From Demequina mangrovi (GTDB lineage: Bacteria > Actinomycetota > Actinomycetes > Actinomycetales > Demequinaceae), in contig NZ_BBLU01000014.1 in NCBI RefSeq assembly GCF_000759715.1, positions 62,001-126,000 of the forward strand: DNA of 64,000 nt, in the 5' to 3' direction. A program made the position numbers and the translations under genes. Below the pieces are notes generated by a model that saw only the letters and a list, made by a program, of their open reading frames with translations, was not told the DNA's origin and searched no databases. Position 1 is the stretch's first letter; every line of letters begins with the position of its first letter. This document shows, in pieces, positions 1 to 7,774 of this stretch.

Positions 1-548
1 CCTTCGTGGGAGCGTCGATCATCTGGGGATTCATGTACACGTACCGGTCCGAGGGCTTCCCGCAGATCGGCCTCCTCAACCAGATCCTCGTGTGGCTCGG
101 CATGTCCCCGTACCAGTTCGTCGAGACGCCGCCGTGGAACACGTTCTTCCTGCTCGTCGTCATGGCGTGGATCCAGACCGGATTCGCCATGGTGGTGCTC
201 TCCGCGGCGATCAAGGGCGTTCCCGCGGAGATCGTCGAGGCGGCCGAGCTCGACGGCGCCAGCGCGTGGGAGCGGTTCCTCCACGTGACGCTGCCGTGGA
301 TCCGCGGCTCGCTCGTGGTGGTGGTCACCACCATCACCATCTCGACGCTGAAGGTCTTCGACATCGTCCGCACCATGACGGGCGGCCAGTACAACACCTC
401 CGTCGTCGCGAACGAGATGTACACGAGAGCCTTCCGGCTCGGTCAGCCCGAGATCGGCGCCGCGCTCGCGGTGGTGCTGTTCATCCTGGTGCTGCCGATC
501 GTCATCTACAACATCCGAGTCCTGCGCCAGCACAAGGAGACGCACTGA
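1..548 (+). CDS. Carbohydrate ABC transporter permease, MalF/AglF type (5' truncated)
   Basis: Membrane subunit of a binding-protein-dependent sugar importer. The window opens inside the gene (codons run from base 3), so the start and first membrane segments are missing and about 181 residues remain. The visible part has hydrophobic segments and, in the middle, the cytoplasmic EAA loop (EAAELDGASAWERFLHVTLP) that docks on the ATPase. Its stop codon shares one base with the ATG of the next permease, so the two are translationally coupled. The binding protein and ATPase must lie upstream or elsewhere. The substrate cannot be read from this piece; alpha-glucosides or maltose-type sugars are typical for the family. 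Confidence 0.9.
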   Translation, partial: FVGASIIWGFMYTYRSEGFPQIGLLNQILVWLGMSPYQFVETPPWNTFFLLVVMAWIQTGFAMVVLSAAIKGVPAEIVEAAELDGASAWERFLHVTLPWIRGSLVVVVTTITISTLKVFDIVRTMTGGQYNTSVVANEMYTRAFRLGQPEIGAALAVVLFILVLPIVIYNIRVLRQHKETH

Positions 549-1480
549 TGAGCGCCGCGATCGCACCCGAGCCCGTGGTCGACGAGCCGTCCGGCACCCC
601 GTCGGGAGGCAAGGCGAAGCGGGTCAAGAAGCGCCTCACGTCGCGCACCGCGACGTTCTTCGCGATCGTCATCGCGGCCCTGTGGACCATCCCGACGTTC
701 GGTCTGTTCGTATCGTCCTTCCGTCCCGACACGGACATCGCGAACTCCGGCTGGTGGACCATCGTCACCAACCCGAGCTTCACCCTCGACAACTACGTCG
801 CGGTCTTCTCCGAGTCCGGCGCCTCGTCCGCGAGCCTCGGCGTGTACTTCATCAACTCGATCGTCATCACGCTGCCGGCGACGGTGTTCCCGATCACGCT
901 CGCGCTCATGGCGGCGTACGCGTTCGCGTGGATCCCGTTCCGGGGGTCATCCTGGCTGTTCGTGCTGGTGTTCGCGTTGCAGATCGTGCCGCTGCAGATG
1001 GCGCTGATCCCGCTCCTGAAGATCTTCAACTACCCGTGGCTCGACATCGGCGGCACGTTCCCCGCGGTGTGGATCGCGCACACGATCTTCGCGCTGCCGC
1101 TCGAGATCTTCCTGCTCCACAACTTCATCTCGGAGATCCCCCGGGACGTGATGGAGGCGGCGAAGGTGGACGGCGCCAACCACGCGCAGATCTTCCGCCG
1201 CGTGGTGATCCCGCTGTCGGTGCCGGCCATCGCCTCGGTGGCGATCTTCCAGTTCCTGTGGGTGTGGAACGACCTGCTGGTCGCGCTGGTCTTCTCCGGC
1301 GGCACCGTGAAGACCGCGCCGGTGACACAGCGCATCGCGGAGTTCGCGGGCACGCGCGGCAACGACTGGGAGCTGCTCACCGCAGCCGCCTTCGTCGGCA
1401 CCATCGTCCCGCTCATCGTGTTCTTCTCGCTCCAGCGGTACTTCGTGCGAGGACTGCTCGCCGGTTCCACCAAGGGCTGA
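548..1480 (+). CDS. Carbohydrate ABC transporter permease, MalG/AglG type
   Basis: Second membrane subunit of the sugar importer begun by the preceding gene; 310 residues. ATG 548 overlaps the previous stop by one base. After a hydrophilic, Lys/Arg-rich N-terminus of about 35 residues come six predicted membrane segments and the EAA loop (EAAKVDGANHAQIFRRVVIP), the contact to the ATP-binding subunit. It ends the operon: a strong hairpin follows 14 bp downstream. CUT1-family membership is clear from the pair arrangement and EAA motif; the substrate is not. Confidence 0.92.
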   Translation: MSAAIAPEPVVDEPSGTPSGGKAKRVKKRLTSRTATFFAIVIAALWTIPTFGLFVSSFRPDTDIANSGWWTIVTNPSFTLDNYVAVFSESGASSASLGVYFINSIVITLPATVFPITLALMAAYAFAWIPFRGSSWLFVLVFALQIVPLQMALIPLLKIFNYPWLDIGGTFPAVWIAHTIFALPLEIFLLHNFISEIPRDVMEAAKVDGANHAQIFRRVVIPLSVPAIASVAIFQFLWVWNDLLVALVFSGGTVKTAPVTQRIAEFAGTRGNDWELLTAAAFVGTIVPLIVFFSLQRYFVRGLLAGSTKG

Positions 1481-1493
1481 CACGGGGGAGAGT

Positions 1494-1521
1494 GGGGCCG
1501 GGTCCGTGAGGGCCCGGCCCC
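1494..1521 (+). terminator. Intrinsic-type terminator of the sugar importer operon
   Basis: Perfect 9-bp stem GGGGCCGGG / CCCGGCCCC with a 10-nt loop, 14 bp after the permease stop. It is followed by only a short T-containing tail, as usual in high-GC actinobacteria. Confidence 0.75.
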
Positions 1522-1540
1522 TTCCGCTGCGCGCGGTGGC

Positions 1541-1586
1541 GGACGATGCCCCGCGCGACGCCCGACCGGGGCCGCGCGCATCGTCC
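1541..1586. repeat. Inverted pair of a dispersed 9-mer, GGACGATGC / GCATCGTCC
   Basis: GGACGATGC at 1541-1549 and its reverse complement at 1578-1586. The same 9-mer occurs 29 times in the window by hand count. Plus-strand copies start at 1541, 4653, 8632, 10679, 36493, 37362, 38216, 42632, 43755, 48121, 55278, 55894, 58589 and 63319. Minus-strand copies start at 1578, 11341, 15269, 27995, 28836, 34595, 35620, 38430, 39327, 43375, 46131, 51027, 52589, 57758 and 62363. Function unknown; see findings. Confidence 0.8.
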
Positions 1587-1619
1587 ACGCGACCGTCCAT
1601 GGCCCGCGCGGCCCTCGCC

Positions 1620-1625
1620 TAGACT
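1620..1625 (+). promoter_or_regulatory. -10 element TAGACT, leaderless promoter
   Basis: TAGACT ends 7 bp before GTG 1633, so transcription should start at or next to the start codon. Confidence 0.55.
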
Positions 1626-1632
1626 GGCTCGC

Positions 1633-1944
1633 GTGAGCGACGTCCCTCAGCACGACAACGCATCCGCCGTCCCCGAGCCCCTTCCGGAGGACCTCGAGAG
1701 CGTGGCCGTCCCCGCACACGTGCGGAGCGCCCCGAAGTTCGGCAGCTTCATCGGCACCGGGGTGGGCGCGGGCATCATCGTCGCCGCGGTCCTCGCGATC
1801 TTCCTGCCGAACTCCACCGGGGTGGGTCGCTTCCTCGTATTCGTGGTGCTGGCGCTCGGCCTGTGCCTCCTGGGCGCCGTGATCGGCGGCGCCCTCGCGA
1901 CCGGTCTCGACCGCGCATCGACCGCATCCAAGGAGAACCGATGA
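1633..1944 (+). CDS. Small two-helix membrane protein upstream of purF
   Basis: 103 residues, no enzyme motif. A hydrophilic, acidic N-terminus (about residues 1-35) precedes two hydrophobic segments (about 38-60 and 66-90). GTG 1633 was chosen because it sits 7 bp after a TAGACT hexamer and removes a low-complexity Arg/Pro leader that the longer frame would add. Its TGA overlaps the purF ATG (ATGA), so it is cotranscribed and coupled to purine synthesis genes. The family is not recognised beyond a small actinobacterial membrane protein. Confidence 0.75.
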   Translation: MSDVPQHDNASAVPEPLPEDLESVAVPAHVRSAPKFGSFIGTGVGAGIIVAAVLAIFLPNSTGVGRFLVFVVLALGLCLLGAVIGGALATGLDRASTASKENR

Positions 1945-3449
1945 CCCGCCGCAGCCCCGCAGGCGTGCCCATGCCCGCCCGCCGAGGCGGCGACGGTCGC
2001 CTCAACCATGACCTTCTCCAGGGCGAGGCCGCCCCGCAGGACGAGTGCGGCGTGTTCGGCGTGTTCGGCCCGGGCGAGGAGGTCGCGAAGCTCGCCTACT
2101 TCGGGCTCTACGCGCTCCAGCACCGCGGCCAGGAGTCCGCAGGCATCGCGACGTCCAACGGCGACAGCATCCTGGTGTTCAAGGACATGGGGCTGGTCTC
2201 GCAGGTCTTCGACGAGGCGGCGCTCGAGGCGCTCCAGGGCCACATGGCCGTGGGCCACACGCGCTACTCGACCACCGGCGCCTCCGTGTGGGCGAACGCG
2301 CAGCCCACGCTCGGTCCGACCGAGCACGGCACCATCGCGCTCGGCCACAACGGCAACCTCACCAACGTGCAGGAGCTGCTCGACCTGCTGATCGCGCGCG
2401 AGGGCATGGCCAAGCGCCTCGACCTCAAGGGCGGCAAGTGCACCGATACGGCGATCGTGACGGCGCTGCTCGGGGCCGAGGGCTTCGACTCGCTCGAGGA
2501 GGTCGCGATCGACCTGCTGCCGCAGGTCGAGGGCGCCTTCTCCTTCGTGTTCATGGACGAGCACCGCATGTACGCCGCTCGCGACCCGCAGGGCTTCCGT
2601 CCGCTGGTGCTCGGCTCGCTGCCCTCGGGCGGCTGGGTGGTCGCGTCCGAGACCGCGGCGCTCGACATCGTCGGCGCGAAGCACGAGCGCGAGGTCGAGC
2701 CCGGCGAGTTCCTGGTGATCGACGAGGACGGCGTGCGCTCGCGCCGCTTCGCCGAGGCGAACCCCAAGGGCTGCGTGTTCGAGTACGTCTACCTCGCGCG
2801 CCCCGACACCACCATCGCCGGCCGCTCCGTCCAGGCCGCGCGCCTCGCGATGGGCCGCGCGCTCGCGGCGGAGCACCCCGTGGAGGCGGACCTGGTGATC
2901 CCGGTCCCGGAGTCCGGCACGCCCGCCGCCGTCGGCTACGCGCAGGGCTCCGGAATCCCGTTCGCGCAGGGCCTGGTGAAGAACTCGTACGTGGGCCGCA
3001 CGTTCATCCAGCCGTCGCAGACGCTGCGCCAGCTGGGCATCCGCCTCAAGCTCAACCCGCTGCGCGAGGTCATCGCGGGGCAGCGCCTCGTGGTGGTCGA
3101 CGACAGCATCGTCCGCGGCAACACCCAGCGCGCGCTCGTCGCGATGCTGCGCGAGGCCGGCGCCGCCGAGGTGCACGTCCGCATCTCCTCGCCGCCCGTC
3201 CAGTGGCCGTGCTTCTACGGCATCGACTTCCCCACGCGCGACGAGCTCGCGGCCGTGGGTCACGCGGTCGAGGAGATCTGCGCCGAGATCGGCGCGGACT
3301 CGCTCGGCTACATCTCGCTCGAGGGCATGCTCACCGCGACCGAGCAGGCGGAGTCGCGCCTGTGCACCGCGTGCTTCACCGGCACGTACCCGGTCGATCC
3401 GCCCGTCAACGCGCGCCACCTGCTGGCGTCGCAGCCCGTGGAGGCCTGA
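1941..3449 (+). CDS. purF: Amidophosphoribosyltransferase
   Basis: First committed step of purine synthesis: PRPP plus glutamine to 5-phosphoribosylamine. 502 residues. The N-terminal Ntn-hydrolase nucleophile is Cys36 (DECGVFGVFG), so a propeptide of about 35 residues must be removed if ATG 1941 is used. ATG 1971 would leave a shorter one. The PRPP-binding loop VVVVDDSIVRGNT lies in the C-terminal type I phosphoribosyltransferase domain. Four conserved Cys typical of Fe-S type enzymes are plausible (for example CTACFTGTYP near the end). purM follows 2 bp after the stop, forming a purFM operon. Confidence 0.97.
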   Translation: MTRRSPAGVPMPARRGGDGRLNHDLLQGEAAPQDECGVFGVFGPGEEVAKLAYFGLYALQHRGQESAGIATSNGDSILVFKDMGLVSQVFDEAALEALQGHMAVGHTRYSTTGASVWANAQPTLGPTEHGTIALGHNGNLTNVQELLDLLIAREGMAKRLDLKGGKCTDTAIVTALLGAEGFDSLEEVAIDLLPQVEGAFSFVFMDEHRMYAARDPQGFRPLVLGSLPSGGWVVASETAALDIVGAKHEREVEPGEFLVIDEDGVRSRRFAEANPKGCVFEYVYLARPDTTIAGRSVQAARLAMGRALAAEHPVEADLVIPVPESGTPAAVGYAQGSGIPFAQGLVKNSYVGRTFIQPSQTLRQLGIRLKLNPLREVIAGQRLVVVDDSIVRGNTQRALVAMLREAGAAEVHVRISSPPVQWPCFYGIDFPTRDELAAVGHAVEEICAEIGADSLGYISLEGMLTATEQAESRLCTACFTGTYPVDPPVNARHLLASQPVEA

Positions 3450-3451
3450 AC

Positions 3452-4555
3452 ATGACCGATGGGATCACCTACGCCGGCTCCGGCGTCGACACCGAGGCGG
3501 GCGACAAGGCCGTCGAGCTGATGAAGGCGGCCGTCGCGAAGACCCACGGTCCGGAGGTGCTCGGGGGAGTGGGCGCGTTCGCCGGGCTCTTCGACGCCTC
3601 GGCGCTGAAGTCCTACGAGCGCCCGCTGCTCGCGTCCTCGACGGACGGCGTGGGCACCAAGATCGTCATCGCGCGCTCCATGGACATCCACGACACCATC
3701 GGCCAGGACCTGGTCGCGATGGTCGTCGACGACATCGTCGTGTGCGGCGCCAAGCCGCTGGTGATGACCGACTACATCGCGTGCGGGAAGGTGGTCCCCG
3801 AGCGGATCGCGGACATCGTGCGCGGCATCGCGGTCGGCTGCGAGATGGCCGGCGTCGCGCTCGTGGGCGGCGAGACCGCCGAACACCCCGGCGTGATGGA
3901 GCCCGACGACTACGACGTCGCGGGCGCCGCGATCGGCGTGGTCGAGGCCTCGGCGCTGCTGGGCCCCGAGAAGGTGCGCTCCGGGGACGTCGTGGTGGCC
4001 ATGGCCTCGTCCGGGCTGCACTCGAACGGCTACTCGCTGGTGCGCTCGGTGGTGAAGCACGCCGGCTGGTCGCTCTCGACGTCCGTGCCCGAGCTGGGTC
4101 GCACCGTGGGCGAGGAGCTCCTCGAGCCCACGCGCATCTACTCGCAGCTGTGCGTCTCCCTCGCCGCATCCACCCCGGGCCTGCGGGCGTTCTCGCACGT
4201 CACCGGCGGCGGGCTCGCGGCGAACCTGGCGCGCGTGCTGCCGCAGGGTCTCGCGGCTTCGGTCGACCGCGGCGCCTGGGACCTCCCGGCCGTGTTCTCC
4301 GTGGTCCAGGCCGCGGGCAAGGTGCCGTGGCACGACCTCGAGTCGACGCTCAACATGGGCGTCGGCATGGTCGCGGTGGTGGCGCCGGAGGACGCGGACG
4401 CCCTCATCGCCGCCTCGGCGGCGGCCGGCGTGCCCGCGTGGGTGCTCGGCGCCGTCTCCGAGGACGCAGGCCTCCCGGTGGGCCCGGACGTGGTCCGCGG
4501 CGCCAAGGGCGTCGACGGCGGCTCCGTGGTGCTCTCGGGGGCCTACAAGGTCTAG
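3452..4555 (+). CDS. purM: Phosphoribosylformylglycinamidine cyclo-ligase (AIR synthetase)
   Basis: Fifth step of purine synthesis: ATP-dependent ring closure of FGAM to AIR. 367 residues, slightly longer than the E. coli enzyme. The family's N-terminal signature SSTDGVGTKI and the conserved VDDIVVCGAKPL stretch are present, followed by VGGETAEHPGVM. ATG 3452 is 2 bp after the purF stop, indicating coupled translation. The gene converges on the DUF3073 gene; the intergenic space holds an inverted-repeat element instead of a simple terminator. Confidence 0.97.
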   Translation: MTDGITYAGSGVDTEAGDKAVELMKAAVAKTHGPEVLGGVGAFAGLFDASALKSYERPLLASSTDGVGTKIVIARSMDIHDTIGQDLVAMVVDDIVVCGAKPLVMTDYIACGKVVPERIADIVRGIAVGCEMAGVALVGGETAEHPGVMEPDDYDVAGAAIGVVEASALLGPEKVRSGDVVVAMASSGLHSNGYSLVRSVVKHAGWSLSTSVPELGRTVGEELLEPTRIYSQLCVSLAASTPGLRAFSHVTGGGLAANLARVLPQGLAASVDRGAWDLPAVFSVVQAAGKVPWHDLESTLNMGVGMVAVVAPEDADALIAASAAAGVPAWVLGAVSEDAGLPVGPDVVRGAKGVDGGSVVLSGAYKV

Positions 4556-4590
4556 GCCGAGCGCGACCGCTCGCGTCCCGCCTCTCCGAA

Positions 4591-4811
4591 GTGGTAGGTG
4601 AGGGTCGCTTCTGGCGGTTTCTCGCGCCACAGCGGTGCGTGAGGGTCGCTTCGGACGATGCGCCGTGCCGTCCGGCAGTCGACGGCCCCGATCGGGGGTC
4701 CGACGGGCGCGCCGGAGGCCCGGCAGGCGCGCGCGTAAGCCGCGAGGGCCGACCGACCCTTACCTACCGCTCACGCGCCGCGACCTCGCAGAAGCGACCG
4801 CTGCCTACCGC
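4591..4811. repeat. Intergenic element with 62-bp imperfect inverted ends
   Basis: Bases 4591-4652 and the reverse complement of 4750-4811 align without gaps at about 40 of 62 positions, including GGTCGCTTCTG in both. The left arm also holds a 14-bp direct repeat, GTGAGGGTCGCTTC, at 4598 and 4639. The arms enclose about 97 bp with no ORF. It fills the gap between convergent purM and the DUF3073 gene and could fold as a long RNA hairpin from either strand. Confidence 0.6.
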
Positions 4812-4901
4812 TTGCGGGCGGTGGTGCTCCGGGTCGGGAACCGCCTGCGGGCACCCGAGCGCCTGCTCGGCCCGACGACGCGGTGCCGGGGCGCGCGAGG
4901 A

Positions 4902-5090
4902 TCAGTCCTCGTCGTCCGCCCAGCGGTCGTAGTAGTCGTCGGAGTCGTCGGTAGTCGTCGACGGGACGGACGCGCTCCCATCGCGGGAGATCAGCTCACG
5001 CTCGAGCTCACGGATGTCAGACCCGTGGTTCGTGTACTTGAGCTGACGAGCGATCTTCGCGTCCTTAGCCTTCTGACGGCCTCGCCCCAT
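4902..5090 (-). CDS. DUF3073 family protein
   Basis: 62 residues, very basic N-terminus (MGRGRQKAKDAKIARQLKY) and acidic, Ser/Asp-rich C-terminus ending in DDYYDRWADDED. This is the characteristic pattern of the small actinobacterial DUF3073 family. No function is established for the family; the charge layout suggests a nucleic-acid or ribosome-associated role, which is inference only. The gene is convergent with purM and divergent from bldC. Confidence 0.88.
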   Translation of the reverse strand: MGRGRQKAKDAKIARQLKYTNHGSDIRELERELISRDGSASVPSTTTDDSDDYYDRWADDED

Positions 5091-5438
5091 GTCGCCGTCC
5101 CTCCCGGTCTCTCGCGCCTCATGTGTGGGCGCCGCCTCGTCATTCCTGCCCTACTTTACAACGCGTGTCCAGGACGTTGCGACCTCCTGGGCGCTCCGGG
5201 ATCCGCGCGGAGGTCGCCCCGGGGCGCCGACTGTGACCGGTCCCCGCCGAGTCGCGCCTGCGTGAGCCGCGTCACATCGTGCCACGAACGGTAATTTGCG
5301 ACACGCCGTGCATGTCACAATACGGAAATTGCGGAAACACTGACCTTTCGCCGTCATAATCGGAATCGTCGAGTGTCTCTATGGTCACAACCGCCTCGCC
5401 CGAGGCGACTCGACACCGGACTGAGGGAATGAACATCC
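5091..5438. promoter_or_regulatory. Divergent promoter region between DUF3073 and bldC genes
   Basis: 348 bp without a gene and distinctly richer in A/T than its surroundings. On the minus strand TAAAGT near 5152-5157 is a candidate -10 for the DUF3073 gene. On the plus strand TTGCGA (5296-5301) followed by the AT-rich CACAATAC around 5316-5323 is a candidate promoter for bldC, leaving a 5' leader of over 100 nt. Exact start points cannot be fixed by eye. Confidence 0.4.
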
Positions 5439-5636
5439 ATGACTGAGACCGCCCAGGAGCCCGAGAAGCTGCTCACCCCGTCGGAGGTCGCTGCGATCTT
5501 CCGTGTCGACCCCAAGACCGTCACGCGGTGGGCCAAGGTCGGCAAGCTGAGCTCGATCCGTACGCTCGGCGGCCACCGCCGATTCCGCGAGGCTGAGGTC
5601 CAGGCCCTCCTCGCTGCCGCTCAGGAAGGCCGCTAG
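5439..5636 (+). CDS. bldC: BldC-like MerR-family DNA-binding protein
   Basis: 65 residues, a single winged-helix domain without the dimerisation/effector tail of normal MerR proteins. LTPSEVAAIFRVDPKTVTRW is the helix-turn-helix and GKLSSIRTLGGHRRFRE the wing, matching the BldC family almost residue for residue. In Streptomyces, BldC binds head-to-tail on direct repeats and holds off sporulation. In non-sporulating Micrococcales the role is less clear. A palindrome and a 12-bp hairpin follow the gene. Confidence 0.93.
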   Translation: MTETAQEPEKLLTPSEVAAIFRVDPKTVTRWAKVGKLSSIRTLGGHRRFREAEVQALLAAAQEGR

Positions 5637-5649
5637 GCCGCCAGCACGC

Positions 5650-5661
5650 GAGAGCGCTCTC
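5650..5661. promoter_or_regulatory. Perfect palindrome GAGAGCGCTCTC
   Basis: 12-bp perfect palindrome 14 bp after the bldC stop. Its core GAGCGCTC is the LacI/CebR-type operator core also seen at 19048 and 23323, but here no sugar gene is adjacent. It may be an operator for ogt-EamA or simply a hairpin. Confidence 0.35.
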
Positions 5662-5694
5662 CCGCGCGGGCGGGGGGCGTGAAGCGCACGGCGA

Positions 5695-5736
5695 CGTGCG
5701 TGGGCGTGACGCGCTGAGGCGCCGCGCCCACGCACG
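5695..5736 (+). terminator. Hairpin downstream of bldC
   Basis: Perfect 12-bp stem CGTGCGTGGGCG / CGCCCACGCACG with an 18-nt loop. It lies between bldC and the ogt promoter, where a terminator is expected. Confidence 0.6.
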
Positions 5737-5783
5737 CCGTTGCCGTGTCCGATGGCCGCGTGCCGGCTGTCGGACGGCGGACG

Positions 5784-5789
5784 TAGCCT
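5784..5789 (+). promoter_or_regulatory. -10 element TAGCCT, leaderless promoter of ogt
   Basis: TAGCCT ends 7 bp before ATG 5797. Confidence 0.55.
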
Positions 5790-5796
5790 TCTGTCC

Positions 5797-6324
5797 ATGA
5801 CAGGCACCCCGCTCACCGGCACGTCGCTCGAGACGCCGTTCGGCACGCTCACCGTCCTCGTCACGCCCGAGGACGGCGTGGTGCGGTCGTCCGGCTTCCG
5901 CCCGATGCGCGACACCCTCGCGGCGCTTCCGTCGCGCCTGCAGGCGCGCGGGTGGGCCGAGGGTCCGTTGCCCGAGGTCGTCGACGCGATCGCCGCGTGG
6001 CTCGAGGGCGACGGCGATGCGATCACCGCCGTCCCGGTGGCGCAGGAGGGCGGTCCGTTCTTCCAGGAGGCCTGGGAGCAGCTGCGCACGGTGCCGTCCG
6101 GCTCCGCGGTGAGCTATCAGGAGCTGGCGACGATGGCGGGACGGCCGCGCGCCATGCGCGCCGTCGGGACCGCGTGCGCCCGCAACAACATCGCGCCGTT
6201 CGTGCCGTGCCATCGAGTGATCCAGTCCGGGGGTCGGCTCGGGAGCTACGGCTTCGGCGGCAACGAGGTCAAGGCGGCCATGCTCGCGCTCGAGGGCGCG
6301 TGGCCGCCGGCGGCTGCATCGTGA
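5797..6324 (+). CDS. ogt: Methylated-DNA--protein-cysteine S-methyltransferase
   Basis: Suicide repair of O6-methylguanine: the alkyl group is moved to an active-site Cys. 175 residues. The active site PCHRV has Cys138, and the C-terminal domain contains the conserved YGFGGNEVKAAML stretch. No N-terminal Ada-type regulatory domain is present, so it is an Ogt/MGMT-type enzyme. ATG 5797 is preferred because it lies 7 bp after a TAGCCT hexamer. The stop overlaps the start of the EamA gene by 4 bp. Confidence 0.93.
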   Translation: MTGTPLTGTSLETPFGTLTVLVTPEDGVVRSSGFRPMRDTLAALPSRLQARGWAEGPLPEVVDAIAAWLEGDGDAITAVPVAQEGGPFFQEAWEQLRTVPSGSAVSYQELATMAGRPRAMRAVGTACARNNIAPFVPCHRVIQSGGRLGSYGFGGNEVKAAMLALEGAWPPAAAS

Positions 6325-7271
6325 CCACGGCGCCGGCCCGCGCCTGGGTGCCGGCCTTCATCCTCGCGGCGGTGTCGTGGGGATCGAGCTTCCTCTTCAT
6401 CTCGATCTCGCTCCGCGGGCTCTCGCCCGCGCAGGTGGGCTTCGGGCGGGTGCTCGTCGGCGCGGCGGTGCTGTGGACGATGCTCCTGGTGACCAGGCGT
6501 CGGCCCCGGCTCAGCGCGGGCGACGTTCTGCGCATCGGCGTCGCCGCTCTGGGGCTGTCGACCGTGCCGTTCGTGCTCATCCCGCTCGCCCAGCAGCACA
6601 TCACGTCGATCCTCGCGAGCCTTCTCAACGCGACGGTGCCGCTGTGGACCGCGCTGTTCGTGGCCCTGCTCATCCCGCACGAGCGGGCGACCCGCGCGCA
6701 GGTCGGCGGCCTCGTCATCGGCGCCCTCGGCATCGCCGTGCTGCTGGGGGCGTGGGACATCGACGGGCTGCCGGTGCTCGGCGCGATCCTCATGCTGTCC
6801 GCCACGGCCTTCTACGGCATCGGCTCGACCATGTCGCGCATGCTGCTCACGCGCGTCGACGAGGGTCCGACCGCGCTCTCCGCTGTCCAGATCGGCATCT
6901 CCGCGGTGCTGCTGCTGCCGCTCGCTCTCCTCGCGCCCGCACCCGAGCCAGGAGCGCTCGATCTCGACTCCGAGGTGCTGTGGGCGCTGCTCGCGCTCGG
7001 CGTGCTGGGCACCAGCTTCACCTACGTGCTGTTCTGGCGGGTGGTGAAGCTCGCCGGCGCCACGACGGCCGCCTCGGTGACGTACGTCGTCCCGGTGGTC
7101 GCGACCACGCTCGGCATCCTGGTGCTCCACGAGGAGCTGCGCTGGCACGAGCCGGTCGGAGCGGTCATCGTCCTCACCGGGGTGTGGCTGGCGCAGCGCA
7201 CGTCGAGGCCCAAGACGGCGGAGGCAGGCGTCATCGAGCCGCCGCGCAAGGAGCCTGACCCGGCCGCCTGA
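6321..7271 (+). CDS. EamA/DMT-family transporter
   Basis: Ten-helix drug/metabolite exporter, 316 residues, with two EamA repeats of about five membrane segments each. Family hallmarks near the start are VSWGSSFLFISISLRGLSP and, in the second half, SFTYVLFWRVVKL. GTG 6321 overlaps the ogt stop (GTGA), giving a coupled two-gene operon. The substrate cannot be inferred; pairing with a DNA-alkylation repair gene may be fortuitous. It converges on the next gene with only 11 bp between stops. Confidence 0.9.
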   Translation: MTTAPARAWVPAFILAAVSWGSSFLFISISLRGLSPAQVGFGRVLVGAAVLWTMLLVTRRRPRLSAGDVLRIGVAALGLSTVPFVLIPLAQQHITSILASLLNATVPLWTALFVALLIPHERATRAQVGGLVIGALGIAVLLGAWDIDGLPVLGAILMLSATAFYGIGSTMSRMLLTRVDEGPTALSAVQIGISAVLLLPLALLAPAPEPGALDLDSEVLWALLALGVLGTSFTYVLFWRVVKLAGATTAASVTYVVPVVATTLGILVLHEELRWHEPVGAVIVLTGVWLAQRTSRPKTAEAGVIEPPRKEPDPAA

Positions 7272-7282
7272 GCGGCCCGCGA

Positions 7283-7672
7283 CTACTTGTCGGTGGACAT
7301 GCCCACGGTCGACTTGATGGTGTCGATCTGCTCGTGGGGGGTGAGGTCCTTGTTCTTCTTGATGAGCGCCGAGCCGATGCCCACGAGGATGAGCACGATC
7401 AGCAGGATCGCGCCGCCCACCGTGAGCGCGGCGAGCCAGGCGGGCCACACCGTGGCGAGCCCGAGGATCGCGGCGGCGATGAACACGCCGACCATGAAGA
7501 ACGCGAAGACGCCGGCGCCGATGTAGAGCCCGACGCCCACGCCGATCTTCTTGAGCTTGCTCGAGATCTCCTGCTTGGCCTTCTCGAGCTCCGCCTTGAC
7601 GACCGTGGCCATACGACCGATCAGGCCGGCGACGATCGCGTTGACGAAGTAGCGGCCGAAGTTGTCGGACAT
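7283..7672 (-). CDS. Holin-X-like small membrane protein (DUF1469/phage-holin-family superfamily)
   Basis: 129 residues. An amphipathic, Lys-rich N-terminal stretch (KAELEKAKQEISSKLKK) precedes two long hydrophobic segments (about residues 37-62 and 70-95) and a hydrophilic C-terminus ending LTPHEQIDTIKSTVGM. This is the layout of actinobacterial putative holin superfamily III proteins, which are normally chromosomal and not prophage genes. ATG 7672 was chosen over the GTG 12 bp upstream because GGAGG lies 5 nt before it. Confidence 0.85.
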   Translation of the reverse strand: MSDNFGRYFVNAIVAGLIGRMATVVKAELEKAKQEISSKLKKIGVGVGLYIGAGVFAFFMVGVFIAAAILGLATVWPAWLAALTVGGAILLIVLILVGIGSALIKKNKDLTPHEQIDTIKSTVGMSTDK

Positions 7673-7761
7673 TGGCACCTCCACTGGGATTGTCCCTAGT
7701 CAATCCTGTATCGGCAGGTGTCCGCAAATGAATGAGCCTGGCGCGGCGGACGTCCGGTCGC

Positions 7762-7767
7762 TAGCGT
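7762..7767 (+). promoter_or_regulatory. -10 element TAGCGT, leaderless promoter
   Basis: TAGCGT ends 7 bp before ATG 7775 of the nucleoside hydrolase. Confidence 0.55.
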
Positions 7768-7774
7768 CGGCGTC

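Noticed and set aside
1647-3419. 590-codon open frame antisense to purF, and a long +1 frame across purF-purM
   Set aside because: Arg/Ala/Gly-rich low-complexity translation, a typical shadow of high-GC third-position bias over clearly coding purF and purM.
4635-5294. 219-codon plus-strand frame across the purM-DUF3073 gap
   Set aside because: Runs antisense to the DUF3073 gene and through the inverted-repeat element; Arg-rich and without motif.
7283-7672. Possible prophage because of a holin-like protein
   Set aside because: This holin superfamily is normally chromosomal in actinobacteria and no lysin, capsid or integrase gene is nearby.
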